From: Deltaproteobacteria bacterium
Lineage (GTDB): Bacteria > Desulfobacterota > Desulfobacteria > Desulfobacterales > C00003060
Direction: 5' to 3'
NCBI GenBank assembly: GCA_019309245.1
Contig: JAFDGP010000008.1
Location: 1 to 22,060, forward strand
DNA: 22,060 nt
Shown here in pieces: positions 1-8,423 of this stretch; the first letter of the stretch is position 1, and each line of letters begins with the position of its first letter. A model generated the notes under the pieces. The model saw nothing but the letters and a program-made list of their open reading frames with translations, was not told the origin of the DNA and did not search any database. Made by a program: the position numbers and the translations under genes.

Positions 1-230
1 TAGATAAAGCTTATCCTATTTGTATTTCCATGGAAGCGACAGCCCGGCCCATCCCCGGGGGCTGCCATTGCCTGGCGGCATTGTACATGCTGGCGCATCC
101 ACTGTACCGTAGGGCGGCTTAAGTGGGTAACATTGGGTTCCGGCTCTGCGTAGGCACCCAAAAAGGTCCAAAAAAAGAATTGTTCATCTGAGACCCGGTG
201 GCTAGACTGGCGCTCTTTGAAGGCGTTTTG
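1..230. other. Upstream region without a recognised gene
   Basis: I see no convincing coding region here. A GC-rich inverted repeat lies near 41-64 (AGCCC..GGGCT arms around a CCCATCC loop, with a two-base bulge) and has no T-run after it, so it is not a clear terminator. The segment probably holds the 5' leader and promoter of the LysM gene that follows. No promoter match was good enough to call. Confidence 0.4.
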
Positions 231-2618
231 TTGAAAAAATCCATGAGACTCTTGGCCGTTCGTTTTATCCCCTTGATACTCTCTTTTTTCTTGTTGGCCG
301 CCCCGGTTGCCCGGGGGGCCAAGCCTTACAAGATCTATGTGGTCAACCGGTATGGCGCATACGATATTGTCTGCGATTCTTACACGGTAAAGAAAGACGA
401 CCACATCTGGGATATCCTGCGCCGCAAGGGCAGCATCGCAGAACAGGACTTTCCCCGATTTGTACGTATCCTGAAGGACCTGAACCCGGGCATAACCGAT
501 GTTAATAAGATCTATCCGAGGCAAAGGATCCTGATTCCGTTAAAAGAGATGCCCGCGGTAAAGACCGCCGGGGCCTCGGGTCCGAGATACATCACCATCC
601 CGATGCTACCCGATGTGCTTTACCGAAATTACCGGGTTCAATCGGGCGACTGTTTGTCCAAGATTATCACCGCGCATCTTCAGGTCCGCTGGAATGAGCT
701 GACGGATGAGTATATAAAGACCTTGAGGCGCCTGAATCCTCGGATTACCAATCTGGATTTGATTTACCCTGGTCAGACCATCCGGATCCCGGCGTTGTCC
801 GCGGAAGAGGAGCCTGTGGCCGAGCGGGCACATGTAGCCTGCAGTAAGCCCCAGCCGGTTGAGAAAAAGAACGGGGAAGTGCGCAAACCGTGGCCGGCTC
901 AAAAAGCGCGTGAACACCCAGCAATTTCTGAACCTGAGAAGATGTTGACGGTTCAAAAAAGGGTTGAAGAGCAGGATGTGGCGGAGAGCGGATCGAAGCC
1001 AATCCCTCTGGCTGTTCCAACCACACAAAAGCCGTCGGCATCTGAGACAATATCCGGAACTTCGCCGAAGGCCGAAACTCTGGAAACCGACGCGACCAGG
1101 CCTGAGAAGTCGACTGATGAGCCGGCCGAGGGCCGGACGCAAAAGACACAACCCCTTGAACCGATTAAAGAAGAAAAGATCTTGCCAGTTGTTGCCTCCG
1201 CCCGGGGTGGGACAAAGGAAAAGATCGTTTCGGGGCAATCCAGGACCCGGTCTGCACAACCGATACCTGTCTTGGAAAAGGCCCGCAAACCGTCCGAGCC
1301 GACTGCTGCCTTGCAGGCCCAGGCCGGGATACCGACACCACAGGTGGCAAGAGATCTCCGGACTTTAAAAGCGGTTGAAGATGAGGGGAGATCTCCAACG
1401 GCAATAAGCCCGGATGTCGGCATCGTGTCCGGGGATACGCAGCCCGTTTCGGCATGGGATGTTCAAGGTGCGCCCGTCAAGGGGATGGGGCCGGGACGGA
1501 TGGTAGCAGCGGATCGGGTGAAGGTGGTCACCTCTGTGTCCGGGCGGCACAGGGCGTGGTGGCAAGATACGGTCGCCGCGGTGGAACACCGGATCGGGGC
1601 CAGGTTCCTGGACACAGGGCACTGCTATTTCCCCGATGTTGCTGGAAAAGACGTGGTTGTAGATCTGGCAGCCTTCCCGGTCATTGAACTGGGCACGGGC
1701 CGTCACGTATTGCTCGACAAAGGCAGCGGGCTGGACTCGGAGGTGGAAGTGGTGATCCGGCGGGCCTGGAAGGACTTGCAGGTTGTTCGTGCACCCGCAG
1801 ACGACCCCGAGGATGTGGTCCTGGACAAGGTGTTTCAGGGGCTGTATGGCCGGGATGTGACAAGGGAACGGATCGTTTCTTTTTCAGACGGCGCCGCCAA
1901 GGTCGCTTTGCGTGCGGACTGGGTGGTTGTTTCCCGGTACACTCAGGAAAAACAGCCCGGAATTTTTTGCGTAACCCTGATCGACGAGGTTGACAAGTAC
2001 ACGGCCGCCCCGGTTGTGGCGTATCTGGCGGAACACGATATTGCCGTGATTGATGTACTGATAAAAAGCCCGGAAGAGCGTCCGGACACATGGACCGGCA
2101 AAGACGATTCCAAGGTGCCGCCCGTCACCTTGATAGATGGATCCGGCCAGGAACCGTTCGTGTCGGGGCTTGCCCGTGCACTGGGATGGTTTTATGAACC
2201 AAGTGTGCCCTTATCTTTTGATTATGCAGGGTTCCAAGTGGAAACAACGGCAAGTGTTATCTACAGCCCGGCTGGCTCAGACATTGTGGTGGACTTCGGG
2301 ACGTTTTACGGGGATACCGTTTCCGCTCTGGAAGCGGGCGGCATGCAGGTGGTCTCTGTGCAACCCGACGATGCGTTTATGAAGATCGCTGTACGCCTCC
2401 TGGATGCCATGGGCGTTGGCTACAGCATGGATCCTGAACTGATTGCAGCAAACCGGGCAGTCTCAAGGGCGTGTTCCATTACGGTTTCGGGCTGTCTGAT
2501 TACCGGAAAGAGGGCGGACAAGGCCTTGTTGGCCAGCAAGACCTTGCACCCGGCCTTGATCGGCTTCTTGAACGGCCAACGGGTGAAAGTCCTGGAAGTG
2601 AAGACCACCGGGCCCTAA
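231..2618 (+). CDS. Large secreted protein with two LysM domains and an unrecognised C-terminal half
   Basis: The protein is about 795 aa. Residues 1-29 look like a signal peptide: basic start, hydrophobic core, and an A-R-G cleavage site before AKPYK. Two LysM domains follow at about 51-104 and 133-188, each ending in the usual 'IYP-x-Q-x-I-x-IP' pattern, so peptidoglycan binding in the periplasm is expected. A long low-complexity linker rich in Pro, Glu, Thr, Lys and Ala runs from about 190 to 440. The last 350 residues look folded but I do not recognise the family. I chose TTG 231 because GAAGG lies about 7 nt upstream and the protein then begins MKKSM. GTG 198 and ATG 243 are in-frame alternatives. 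The gene precedes a TPR lipoprotein gene and faces the pil operon, so a role in pilus or envelope assembly is plausible but inferred. Confidence 0.8.
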   Translation: MKKSMRLLAVRFIPLILSFFLLAAPVARGAKPYKIYVVNRYGAYDIVCDSYTVKKDDHIWDILRRKGSIAEQDFPRFVRILKDLNPGITDVNKIYPRQRILIPLKEMPAVKTAGASGPRYITIPMLPDVLYRNYRVQSGDCLSKIITAHLQVRWNELTDEYIKTLRRLNPRITNLDLIYPGQTIRIPALSAEEEPVAERAHVACSKPQPVEKKNGEVRKPWPAQKAREHPAISEPEKMLTVQKRVEEQDVAESGSKPIPLAVPTTQKPSASETISGTSPKAETLETDATRPEKSTDEPAEGRTQKTQPLEPIKEEKILPVVASARGGTKEKIVSGQSRTRSAQPIPVLEKARKPSEPTAALQAQAGIPTPQVARDLRTLKAVEDEGRSPTAISPDVGIVSGDTQPVSAWDVQGAPVKGMGPGRMVAADRVKVVTSVSGRHRAWWQDTVAAVEHRIGARFLDTGHCYFPDVAGKDVVVDLAAFPVIELGTGRHVLLDKGSGLDSEVEVVIRRAWKDLQVVRAPADDPEDVVLDKVFQGLYGRDVTRERIVSFSDGAAKVALRADWVVVSRYTQEKQPGIFCVTLIDEVDKYTAAPVVAYLAEHDIAVIDVLIKSPEERPDTWTGKDDSKVPPVTLIDGSGQEPFVSGLARALGWFYEPSVPLSFDYAGFQVETTASVIYSPAGSDIVVDFGTFYGDTVSALEAGGMQVVSVQPDDAFMKIAVRLLDAMGVGYSMDPELIAANRAVSRACSITVSGCLITGKRADKALLASKTLHPALIGFLNGQRVKVLEVKTTGP

Positions 2619-2858
2619 GGGCGATTTGGCGCCCATTGGTGATCGACCCGGTCTAGCGAGCCCTCAATTTCGGGGCAAACCGGGACCGGGCAAAGCGGCT
2701 GAAACGGCTGTGTGTCCAATGGCCCCATCTGGTCCCTTCTGATGGCAGGTGCTATGTGTGAAATGCTCTCTGTCCGGTGCCGGCATGAGGCTTGAGTTTA
2801 TGGAGACCCCGGCGGCTTAGGCCCGGGGGGACCCTGTGGTTTGGAGGAGTTTGAGGCT

Positions 2859-3638
2859 ATGCGTGCGACAAAGTGCTTTGCGTGGTATCTGGCGTTGGCG
2901 GTCGGGCTCTTGATGGTAACGGCCTGTGCTACGGATCAGGCCTTGCGAAAACAACAGGCTGCAACGGCCAGGGAGCTTGGCGAGGGCTATTTCGGTCAGG
3001 GGGATATCAGTGCGGCACTCCGCGAGTTTTTGAGGGCCGAAAAGCTGTACAGGCATGACCCGTATCTGTACTATGATCTTGGGCTGGCCTATTTTGCAAA
3101 AGAGCAATTCGAATCCGCAATTGAATCCTTAAAAAAGGCGATTTCGTTAAAACCGGACTACGCTGAGGCATTTAATGCCCTGGGGACGGTCTATCTCAGA
3201 TTGAAGGCCTGGGATAAGGCGATTGAAGGATTTAATAAAGCCAAAGACAACCTGCTCTATGCCACACCATATATCGCCTTGAACAACCTGGGGGATGCAT
3301 ATCGGGGCAAGGAAGACTTCGGCACGGCCATCGAATTCTACAAAAAGGCCCTTGACGACAATCCCCGTTTCCCAAATGCCCATCGAGGACTGGGCCTTGT
3401 TTTCATGGCCCTGGGAGACTATACGGCCGCGGTGTCTTGTCTTGAAAAGGCCGTGGGCTATGCCCCGCGCTTTTCACTGGCGTGGTTTGATCTGGGCAGG
3501 GCATACGCACTTCAACACCAGACAAAAAAGGCCATTGCTGCCTTTGAAAAGGTGATCATGATAGACCCGGATTCTCGTTCGGCCGTTCGTGCTCGGGAAG
3601 AAATCACAAAGCTCCGGGCGGCCGATACAGGGCGATAG
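2859..3638 (+). CDS. TPR-repeat lipoprotein, PilF/PilW-like type IV pilus assembly factor
   Basis: The protein is about 259 aa. It has a lipoprotein signal peptide with lipobox V-T-A-C and the acylated cysteine at residue 23. About six tetratricopeptide repeats then fill nearly the whole chain; typical repeat starts read LGLAYF, LGTVYL, LGDAYR, LGLVFM and LGRAYA. TPR lipoproteins of this size next to pil genes commonly act as pilotins (PilF/PilW) that help the PilQ secretin reach and assemble in the outer membrane. I infer that role from architecture and neighbourhood. ATG 2859 is preferred because GGAGGAG lies 9 nt upstream; an in-frame TTG at 2841 precedes that site and would add six residues. 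The 3' end overlaps the convergent LysM gene by 35 bp. A different TPR scaffold function is possible. Confidence 0.85.
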   Translation: MRATKCFAWYLALAVGLLMVTACATDQALRKQQAATARELGEGYFGQGDISAALREFLRAEKLYRHDPYLYYDLGLAYFAKEQFESAIESLKKAISLKPDYAEAFNALGTVYLRLKAWDKAIEGFNKAKDNLLYATPYIALNNLGDAYRGKEDFGTAIEFYKKALDDNPRFPNAHRGLGLVFMALGDYTAAVSCLEKAVGYAPRFSLAWFDLGRAYALQHQTKKAIAAFEKVIMIDPDSRSAVRAREEITKLRAADTGR

Positions 3639-4680
3639 GGTCCTGGGTAGGCGTGCGCAGGTTGGTCCCAGGTTCGATCCATTCGTTTGCCGAGGTCACC
3701 AGTGCGGTTGCAGTTGATTGTTCTACCCGCAGGATCAAGATATTGCCCATATCGATCGGTGTCAGGGGCACAACCCTCCCCCCACCTTCATCCAGTGCCC
3801 CTGTTTCGTGACGATAAATACCGTAAGACTGGCCGGGTTCCACCCCGTTTTTTCGCCCCTTGTCAATGAAAACCAGGTCGTGGGTTCCGATAAGCTCCGT
3901 GCGTTTTTCAGAGGCGATGATTTTACCCTTAAAACGGGGCTTGCTTTTTCGAAGTTGAATTTCGGTAGGACCGGCCGTGTAAGGGGTCAAAAGATCGCCC
4001 CGCTCGATTTGCCGAAACGACTTGACGATTCTTGCCGTACAAAACTGACGATCCACATGACCGATTTCCAGGACACCGACGATCTTGTGTTGAATCCCGA
4101 CAGGGTTATCCGTACGATCGCTTATGGGAAGGGTCCGGAAAACCGTAAGCCGGTCTCCCGTCTTAAATTCACGAGCGCTTTTGGGACGCACATAAACCAG
4201 GTCCCGTTCACTGGCCATTTCCTTGTCTGCGGTGATCTTGAAAATGATGCCCGCAGGTGGGAGCGGTTTTTTTCTGATAAACCCTACCGCGTCCATTGCG
4301 GGATAATAATACGTTGCAGGCCGGGCCTCAACTTTGGGCGTTTCGGGCTGCGGGGTACAAGGGGGCAGCGTCTTTCCCACCTGTTCAACAGCCTTGCGAT
4401 CATAAATCCGAATCCGCTTGCCCGGGTAGATCCAATGCGGGTTGTGGATCTGCGTGTTTTTTCCCCAAAGGTCGGGCCACACCCAAGGAGAATCGAAGAA
4501 ATGCTCACTCAAATCCCACAGGGTATCTCCCTTTTGGATGGTGTAGTAAAGGCCCGCATCAAGAGGATAAGCCCGGTTCCCGGCTTGTTGTGGAAACGCT
4601 TTTTCCGGCGGCATCCAGGCTACGCTCGTAAGCGTTATCAACCATACCGAGACAGCGATTTTGGGTATCGGCCTGATCAT
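3604..4680 (-). CDS. LysM domain protein at the end of the pil operon
   Basis: The protein is 358 aa. A hydrophobic N-terminal segment (about 8-25) is a likely signal peptide. One LysM domain spans about 45-93 (YTIQKGDTLWDLSEHFF ... IYPGKRIRIY). A beta-rich region follows, with a motif near residues 270-290 (DLVFIDKGRKNGVEPGQSY) like the OB/SH3-type repeats in envelope proteins that pair LysM with such folds. It begins 24 nt after the pilQ stop on the same strand, with AAAGGAG about 13 nt before the ATG, so it is probably the last gene of the pil operon. A periplasmic anchor of the pilus machine to peptidoglycan is inferred from this position. The stop lies inside the convergent TPR gene, and no terminator is visible between the two. 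Confidence 0.85.
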   Translation of the reverse strand: MIRPIPKIAVSVWLITLTSVAWMPPEKAFPQQAGNRAYPLDAGLYYTIQKGDTLWDLSEHFFDSPWVWPDLWGKNTQIHNPHWIYPGKRIRIYDRKAVEQVGKTLPPCTPQPETPKVEARPATYYYPAMDAVGFIRKKPLPPAGIIFKITADKEMASERDLVYVRPKSAREFKTGDRLTVFRTLPISDRTDNPVGIQHKIVGVLEIGHVDRQFCTARIVKSFRQIERGDLLTPYTAGPTEIQLRKSKPRFKGKIIASEKRTELIGTHDLVFIDKGRKNGVEPGQSYGIYRHETGALDEGGGRVVPLTPIDMGNILILRVEQSTATALVTSANEWIEPGTNLRTPTQDPIALYRPPGAL

Positions 4681-4704
4681 TTTTCTCTTTCTGCTCCTTT
4701 GTGC

Positions 4705-7083
4705 CTAACTCCTTTGGCCGGCTGTCTTCTCTTCGAGTCTGACGATCGTCGGTGTGATGAAGATCAAGAGCTCCGCCTTCGTCCTGACGGTTCTTCGCTG
4801 CTTGAAAAGCCAGCCCAGCACGGGAATCTTGTTCAAAAACGGTGTTCGGGCCTCATTCAGGGTGTCTTCAGAGGTGATGATCCCGCCGATCACGATCGTT
4901 TGCCCGTCGTTGACAAAGAGCTCGGTGTCCGCGGTGTTGGTGTCGATGGCCGGGTTTCCGGCAACCGTGTTGGACCAGTCCGGGGCCCCCTTTTCCGCGT
5001 GGATGATCATCCGGATGCGTTCATCTCGGGTGATCTGGGGGGTAACGCTCAATTCGATGCCCGCCTCTTCGGTTTTGATGCTGACCGTGTTGTCTTCAAT
5101 GACCTGGAACGGAATCTTGGTGACCTGTTTGATGGTGGCCTGCTTGTTGTCCAGGGTCAGAATCTTCGGGGCTGAGATGGTTCGTCCCTTGCCCTGGCTT
5201 TCCATGGCCAACAATCTCAGTTCCAGGCTCAGAGTACTGCCCGCAATCCTTCCGAAGGTGAACCCAAGGCCGCTCGTGTAGCTGGCAGGCGGCAAATTGA
5301 CTGCAAAGTTCGGGCTGGAGGAGGAAAACTCGCCGCCGGCCCCCCCGAAAAACCGGGTCGAACTCCCCGAACTGGTGCCGGGGGTCCCTTTGGTGTAGTC
5401 GCCTCCCCACTGGACACCCAGATCCCGGGTAAAGGAGCTGTCTGCTTCCACAATCCGGGCCTCGATCATGACCTGGCGGGTGGCGATTTCCTGAGTGGCT
5501 TCATCCAGCTTGGCAATGAGTTCCTTTTCGTTTCTCAGGGCTTGTTTTTCGTCTTGCAGGATGATCATGTTTGTGCCTTCGTCGATGGTGACCTTGCCAC
5601 GACTGGATTTGACTTGATCCAGGTGGGTCTTGACGGAGGCGGCGTCCGCATAATTCAGTTTGATATATTCCGTGACCAGGGGTTCAAGCTCTTTGGCCTC
5701 TTCTTCCGCCTTTTTCCGCTGAGCCATGGCCTTTTGTTCCGCCTCCAGAGTCGAAAGCGTGGCAATTCGGACCACGTTTCCTTCCGTGACCGTGCCCAGC
5801 TTGTTCATTTTTAAGATCAGATCCAGCACCTGATCCCAGGGGACGTTGACCAGCTTGAGCGTGACCCTGCCCTTGACATCGTCGCCGATTACAAAGTTTT
5901 TTCCGCTTACCTCGTGAAGGATCCGGAAGATGTTGTGGATGTCCGCGTCCTGGAAATCAAGGGATATTTTCTCGCCTGTATAGATCTTGCCCTGTTCGGT
6001 GACCACGGGTTCTGTTTTGGCCTTCCGGGCCGGTGTGCCCATCACCGCGGCTTCGGTCTCTTGGACCGTTCGGTTCATGGCTTCAATCCAAGCGGCCTTT
6101 TCCGCTGCCGGCATCGGTCTCGGTGGTACTGAAGAGGGGTCAAAATCCATTATACAGCGGTTTTTTACCTGATAAACACGATAAGCGACCGGTTCGCGCA
6201 ATTCCACGGCAATAGCTGCCGCATTGCCCATCTTTTTGGTCTGAACCGGGACAACCCGGTCCACAGCCCCGCTGAACCGGGTTGTAATCAGGGGGCGTTT
6301 CTGAAATTTCGGGATCGTCGTATTTAGGAGCTTTAACAGAAGCTTCTTGTCAGATACCTTTTGGGTTTCATACCGCACTGGCCGATCCGTTCCCACCGTG
6401 ACCCGAGACTTTCCGCCGTCCAGCATTTCAAAATCGATCCGGGTAACCACAGCCGGTTTTTCCTGTTCGGCCGACCCTTCAGCCGGTTGCACCGCTTTGG
6501 CGGCCGTGGGATTCGGCTGGACCGAGGGCGTGCTGGCCTGTGTCGCAATTTTCAGCGCTGCTGGCGGTGAGGCCGTCTGTTTTGTTTCGCGGCCCTGTCG
6601 TGCCACCGGTTGTTCGGGTTTGCTAAATACCACAACGAGGTCGTCCCCGGAGCGGACAACCTTATACGTCGTATCCCGGTTCAGCCTGACTTCCACACGG
6701 GAGGCCGGCCTTTTTCTTTCCAACATGGAGGTTTGAATAGCGGAAATGACGGAGCTTTCCGGTGAATAATGTTTGCTTACGCCTTCCAAACGGGTGTCCG
6801 GAAAATAGAGTACCACGCCGAGGGGAAACTGGTGCTTGACAGCCGTATAGGTCAGAGGCTGGTTGGCATGCAGGACCACCCGTGCGGTGTTGTTGTCTTC
6901 GGAAACGTCAACCTTAACGATCGCCCTGTACTGTTGTGCGGTCGCTGCCTTGGGGGGCGGTGTCACTGTTTTCGGCGCCTTGTTGTGGGCGCAACCTGCC
7001 GGCAATAAGATCCCTACCACCAACAAAACGACCATAACGAGCCATTTTCCGTCCAACGCCTTTTGACTGTTATCGTTCATCAT
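4705..7083 (-). CDS. pilQ: Type IV pilus secretin PilQ
   Basis: The protein is 792 aa and forms the outer-membrane ring through which the pilus fibre passes. The N-terminus has a hydrophobic segment ending in L-P-A-G-C (Cys31), so it may be a lipoprotein, although Pro at -3 is not ideal. Two AMIN-type regions lie at about 52-150 and 213-320. An STN/secretin N0 domain follows (ISLDFQDADIHNIFRIL, about 375-440), then a secretin N1-type domain (about 465-540) and the secretin beta-barrel core. The core shows the conserved VMIEARIVEAD, SAPKILTLDN and LLIFITPTIV stretches, and the length suits the family. A Gly/Ser-rich insert (about residues 560-595) is probably a loop in the core. PilP lies 2 nt upstream, and GGGGA about 7 nt before the ATG can serve as ribosome binding site. 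Confidence 0.97.
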   Translation of the reverse strand: MMNDNSQKALDGKWLVMVVLLVVGILLPAGCAHNKAPKTVTPPPKAATAQQYRAIVKVDVSEDNNTARVVLHANQPLTYTAVKHQFPLGVVLYFPDTRLEGVSKHYSPESSVISAIQTSMLERKRPASRVEVRLNRDTTYKVVRSGDDLVVVFSKPEQPVARQGRETKQTASPPAALKIATQASTPSVQPNPTAAKAVQPAEGSAEQEKPAVVTRIDFEMLDGGKSRVTVGTDRPVRYETQKVSDKKLLLKLLNTTIPKFQKRPLITTRFSGAVDRVVPVQTKKMGNAAAIAVELREPVAYRVYQVKNRCIMDFDPSSVPPRPMPAAEKAAWIEAMNRTVQETEAAVMGTPARKAKTEPVVTEQGKIYTGEKISLDFQDADIHNIFRILHEVSGKNFVIGDDVKGRVTLKLVNVPWDQVLDLILKMNKLGTVTEGNVVRIATLSTLEAEQKAMAQRKKAEEEAKELEPLVTEYIKLNYADAASVKTHLDQVKSSRGKVTIDEGTNMIILQDEKQALRNEKELIAKLDEATQEIATRQVMIEARIVEADSSFTRDLGVQWGGDYTKGTPGTSSGSSTRFFGGAGGEFSSSSPNFAVNLPPASYTSGLGFTFGRIAGSTLSLELRLLAMESQGKGRTISAPKILTLDNKQATIKQVTKIPFQVIEDNTVSIKTEEAGIELSVTPQITRDERIRMIIHAEKGAPDWSNTVAGNPAIDTNTADTELFVNDGQTIVIGGIITSEDTLNEARTPFLNKIPVLGWLFKQRRTVRTKAELLIFITPTIVRLEEKTAGQRS

Positions 7084-7085
7084 TA

Positions 7086-7787
7086 TTAATCCCCAACTTT
7101 CTTCTGCAGCTTCAACTCGGTCGTCTGCACCTTGGTTGAACCTGTGATGAAGTCTTCAACCTCTCCCTCAATGATGATTCTGTCTGAGAGAATCTGTTTG
7201 ACGCGTTGGTAGTTTTCTCCAATATAGGTGCCTTTAGAAATGACGTACCCCTTGCCCGACGGTTCTTCTACCAGAGCCTTGTTGCCCTTCGGGCAGAGCA
7301 CCACGGCCACCAGCTTCAGTTGCCCCAGCGAGATCCTTTGCAAGGGGGTCAGGGGCATGCGTTTGCGTTCAGCACGCTTTTTGACCGGTGCGATGCCCAC
7401 ATGCTGAGCCTCTGTGCCGAAGGGGGATTCAAAAGGGTCATGCTTTCCCCTGGGGTCATAGTAATACTCAGGCTGCCTGATCAGCCCTTCTGCAAGGGCC
7501 AAAAAGTCGGACTTTTTCGGCTGTGCCACGTCTTTTTTTTCAGGTGCCGCTGGTGTCATGGCCGGCAAGGCCGCCCCCTTTTTTGACGGGTGAGCCTGGC
7601 CCCGCTTTGATGCTGCTTTCGGGGAGGCAGACCGGACCGCAAGCCCCGAGTCGGCGGCAATCTTTTTCCGTAACCCTGCCGGCTTTTTCGGAGCTTGCGA
7701 CTGCGAACCATCACCGCATCCGAATACAAGGGCGGCTACAAGGAGCATCCACAGCAGCATGAATCTTCGATTGGGTGCCGTCATCAT
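7086..7787 (-). CDS. pilP: Type IV pilus lipoprotein PilP
   Basis: The protein is 233 aa. The signal peptide ends in V-F-G-C, a lipobox, so the mature protein should be lipid-anchored in the inner membrane. A Lys/Ala/Pro-rich flexible linker of about 90 residues follows. The C-terminal PilP domain shows the typical DPFESPF segment, PLTPLQRISLGQLKLVAVV, and the GYVISKGTYIG strand-turn. In known systems PilP binds PilN/PilO and the N-terminal part of PilQ, linking the two membranes. The gene sits between pilO (12 nt away) and pilQ (2 nt away) in the standard order. Tandem ATG codons at the start (7787 and 7784) leave the exact first residue open by one. Confidence 0.96.
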   Translation of the reverse strand: MMTAPNRRFMLLWMLLVAALVFGCGDGSQSQAPKKPAGLRKKIAADSGLAVRSASPKAASKRGQAHPSKKGAALPAMTPAAPEKKDVAQPKKSDFLALAEGLIRQPEYYYDPRGKHDPFESPFGTEAQHVGIAPVKKRAERKRMPLTPLQRISLGQLKLVAVVLCPKGNKALVEEPSGKGYVISKGTYIGENYQRVKQILSDRIIIEGEVEDFITGSTKVQTTELKLQKKVGD

Positions 7788-7799
7788 CAGAACCCCAGG

Positions 7800-8417
7800 C
7801 TATTTCTTCTTTTTCTTCTTTTTCTTTCCACCTTCGACAAACCGATAGGTGGTAGCTACACACGAGGCCCTGAGCATTTTTTGGCCTTGCTTTGACCCTT
7901 TGGGGCTTTTGATACTGATGTCGGAGATATTGACGATCCTGGACAGTCGAGCGACCTTGTCGAAAAACATCGCCAGGTTATGATACCCGCCCTGCACGTC
8001 GATCTTGACCGGAATCTCTGCATAAAACCCCTTGTTGACCTCACTGCCGGGCTTGAACAACAGAAAATCCAGCCCCGAATGCCGTCCCGACTTGGAGATA
8101 TCCTCTAGGAGCCGGGGGATTTCCTTTTTGTCCGGCAACAATCGTAACACCAGCCTGAACTTGCCCTTGGCTTCTTCGTATTGTTTGGTGACCTTCTTGA
8201 GATCTTTTGCGTCCGTCTTGGCCGAGGCCAATCGCATTTCGATATCTTCAAGCTCTTTTTTGCGCTCGTTGATGTGCCGGGACTTTGGGAGGTAGATGAA
8301 ATACACGAACATGCCTACCAGCACCACAAACGTCCCGATACAAATGGCGACTCTTTGGACCCGGGTAAGAGCGCCAATCTTGTCAAATGGAATGCGTGAA
8401 AGAGCGTTGTTTGCCAT
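7800..8417 (-). CDS. pilO: Type IV pilus inner-membrane protein PilO
   Basis: The protein is 205 aa. A short cytoplasmic N-terminus is followed by one membrane helix at about 25-47, then a predicted coiled coil (about 50-100, rich in Glu and Lys). A ferredoxin-like C-terminal domain contains GLDFLLFKPG and the IPVKIDVQGGYHNLAMFFDK stretch typical of PilO. It forms a heterodimer with PilN in the periplasmic frame of the pilus machine. PilN ends 6 nt upstream. The C-terminus is unusual: eight consecutive lysines directly before the stop, encoded by a purine-only AAG/AAA run. Whether that tail is full-length in every strain is uncertain, because such runs are prone to slippage. Confidence 0.95.
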   Translation of the reverse strand: MANNALSRIPFDKIGALTRVQRVAICIGTFVVLVGMFVYFIYLPKSRHINERKKELEDIEMRLASAKTDAKDLKKVTKQYEEAKGKFRLVLRLLPDKKEIPRLLEDISKSGRHSGLDFLLFKPGSEVNKGFYAEIPVKIDVQGGYHNLAMFFDKVARLSRIVNISDISIKSPKGSKQGQKMLRASCVATTYRFVEGGKKKKKKKK

Positions 8418-8423
8418 GGGTAC

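Noticed and set aside
92..107. TGGCGCA-TCCA-CTGTA as a sigma-54 site before the first LysM gene.
   Set aside because: Several mismatches and no GC at the -12 position.
2672..2700. GGGCAAACC followed by GCAAAGC, resembling conserved bases of the c-di-GMP-I (GEMM) riboswitch, upstream of the TPR lipoprotein gene.
   Set aside because: The hairpin that should separate the two motifs is missing and the receptor-side sequence is not found downstream. An Infernal search with RF01051 would settle it; a score above the gathering threshold would revive the idea.
3718..5175. 485-codon plus-strand reading frame.
   Set aside because: It lies antisense to the LysM gene and pilQ, both well supported by domains and motifs; long antisense frames are common in GC-rich coding DNA.
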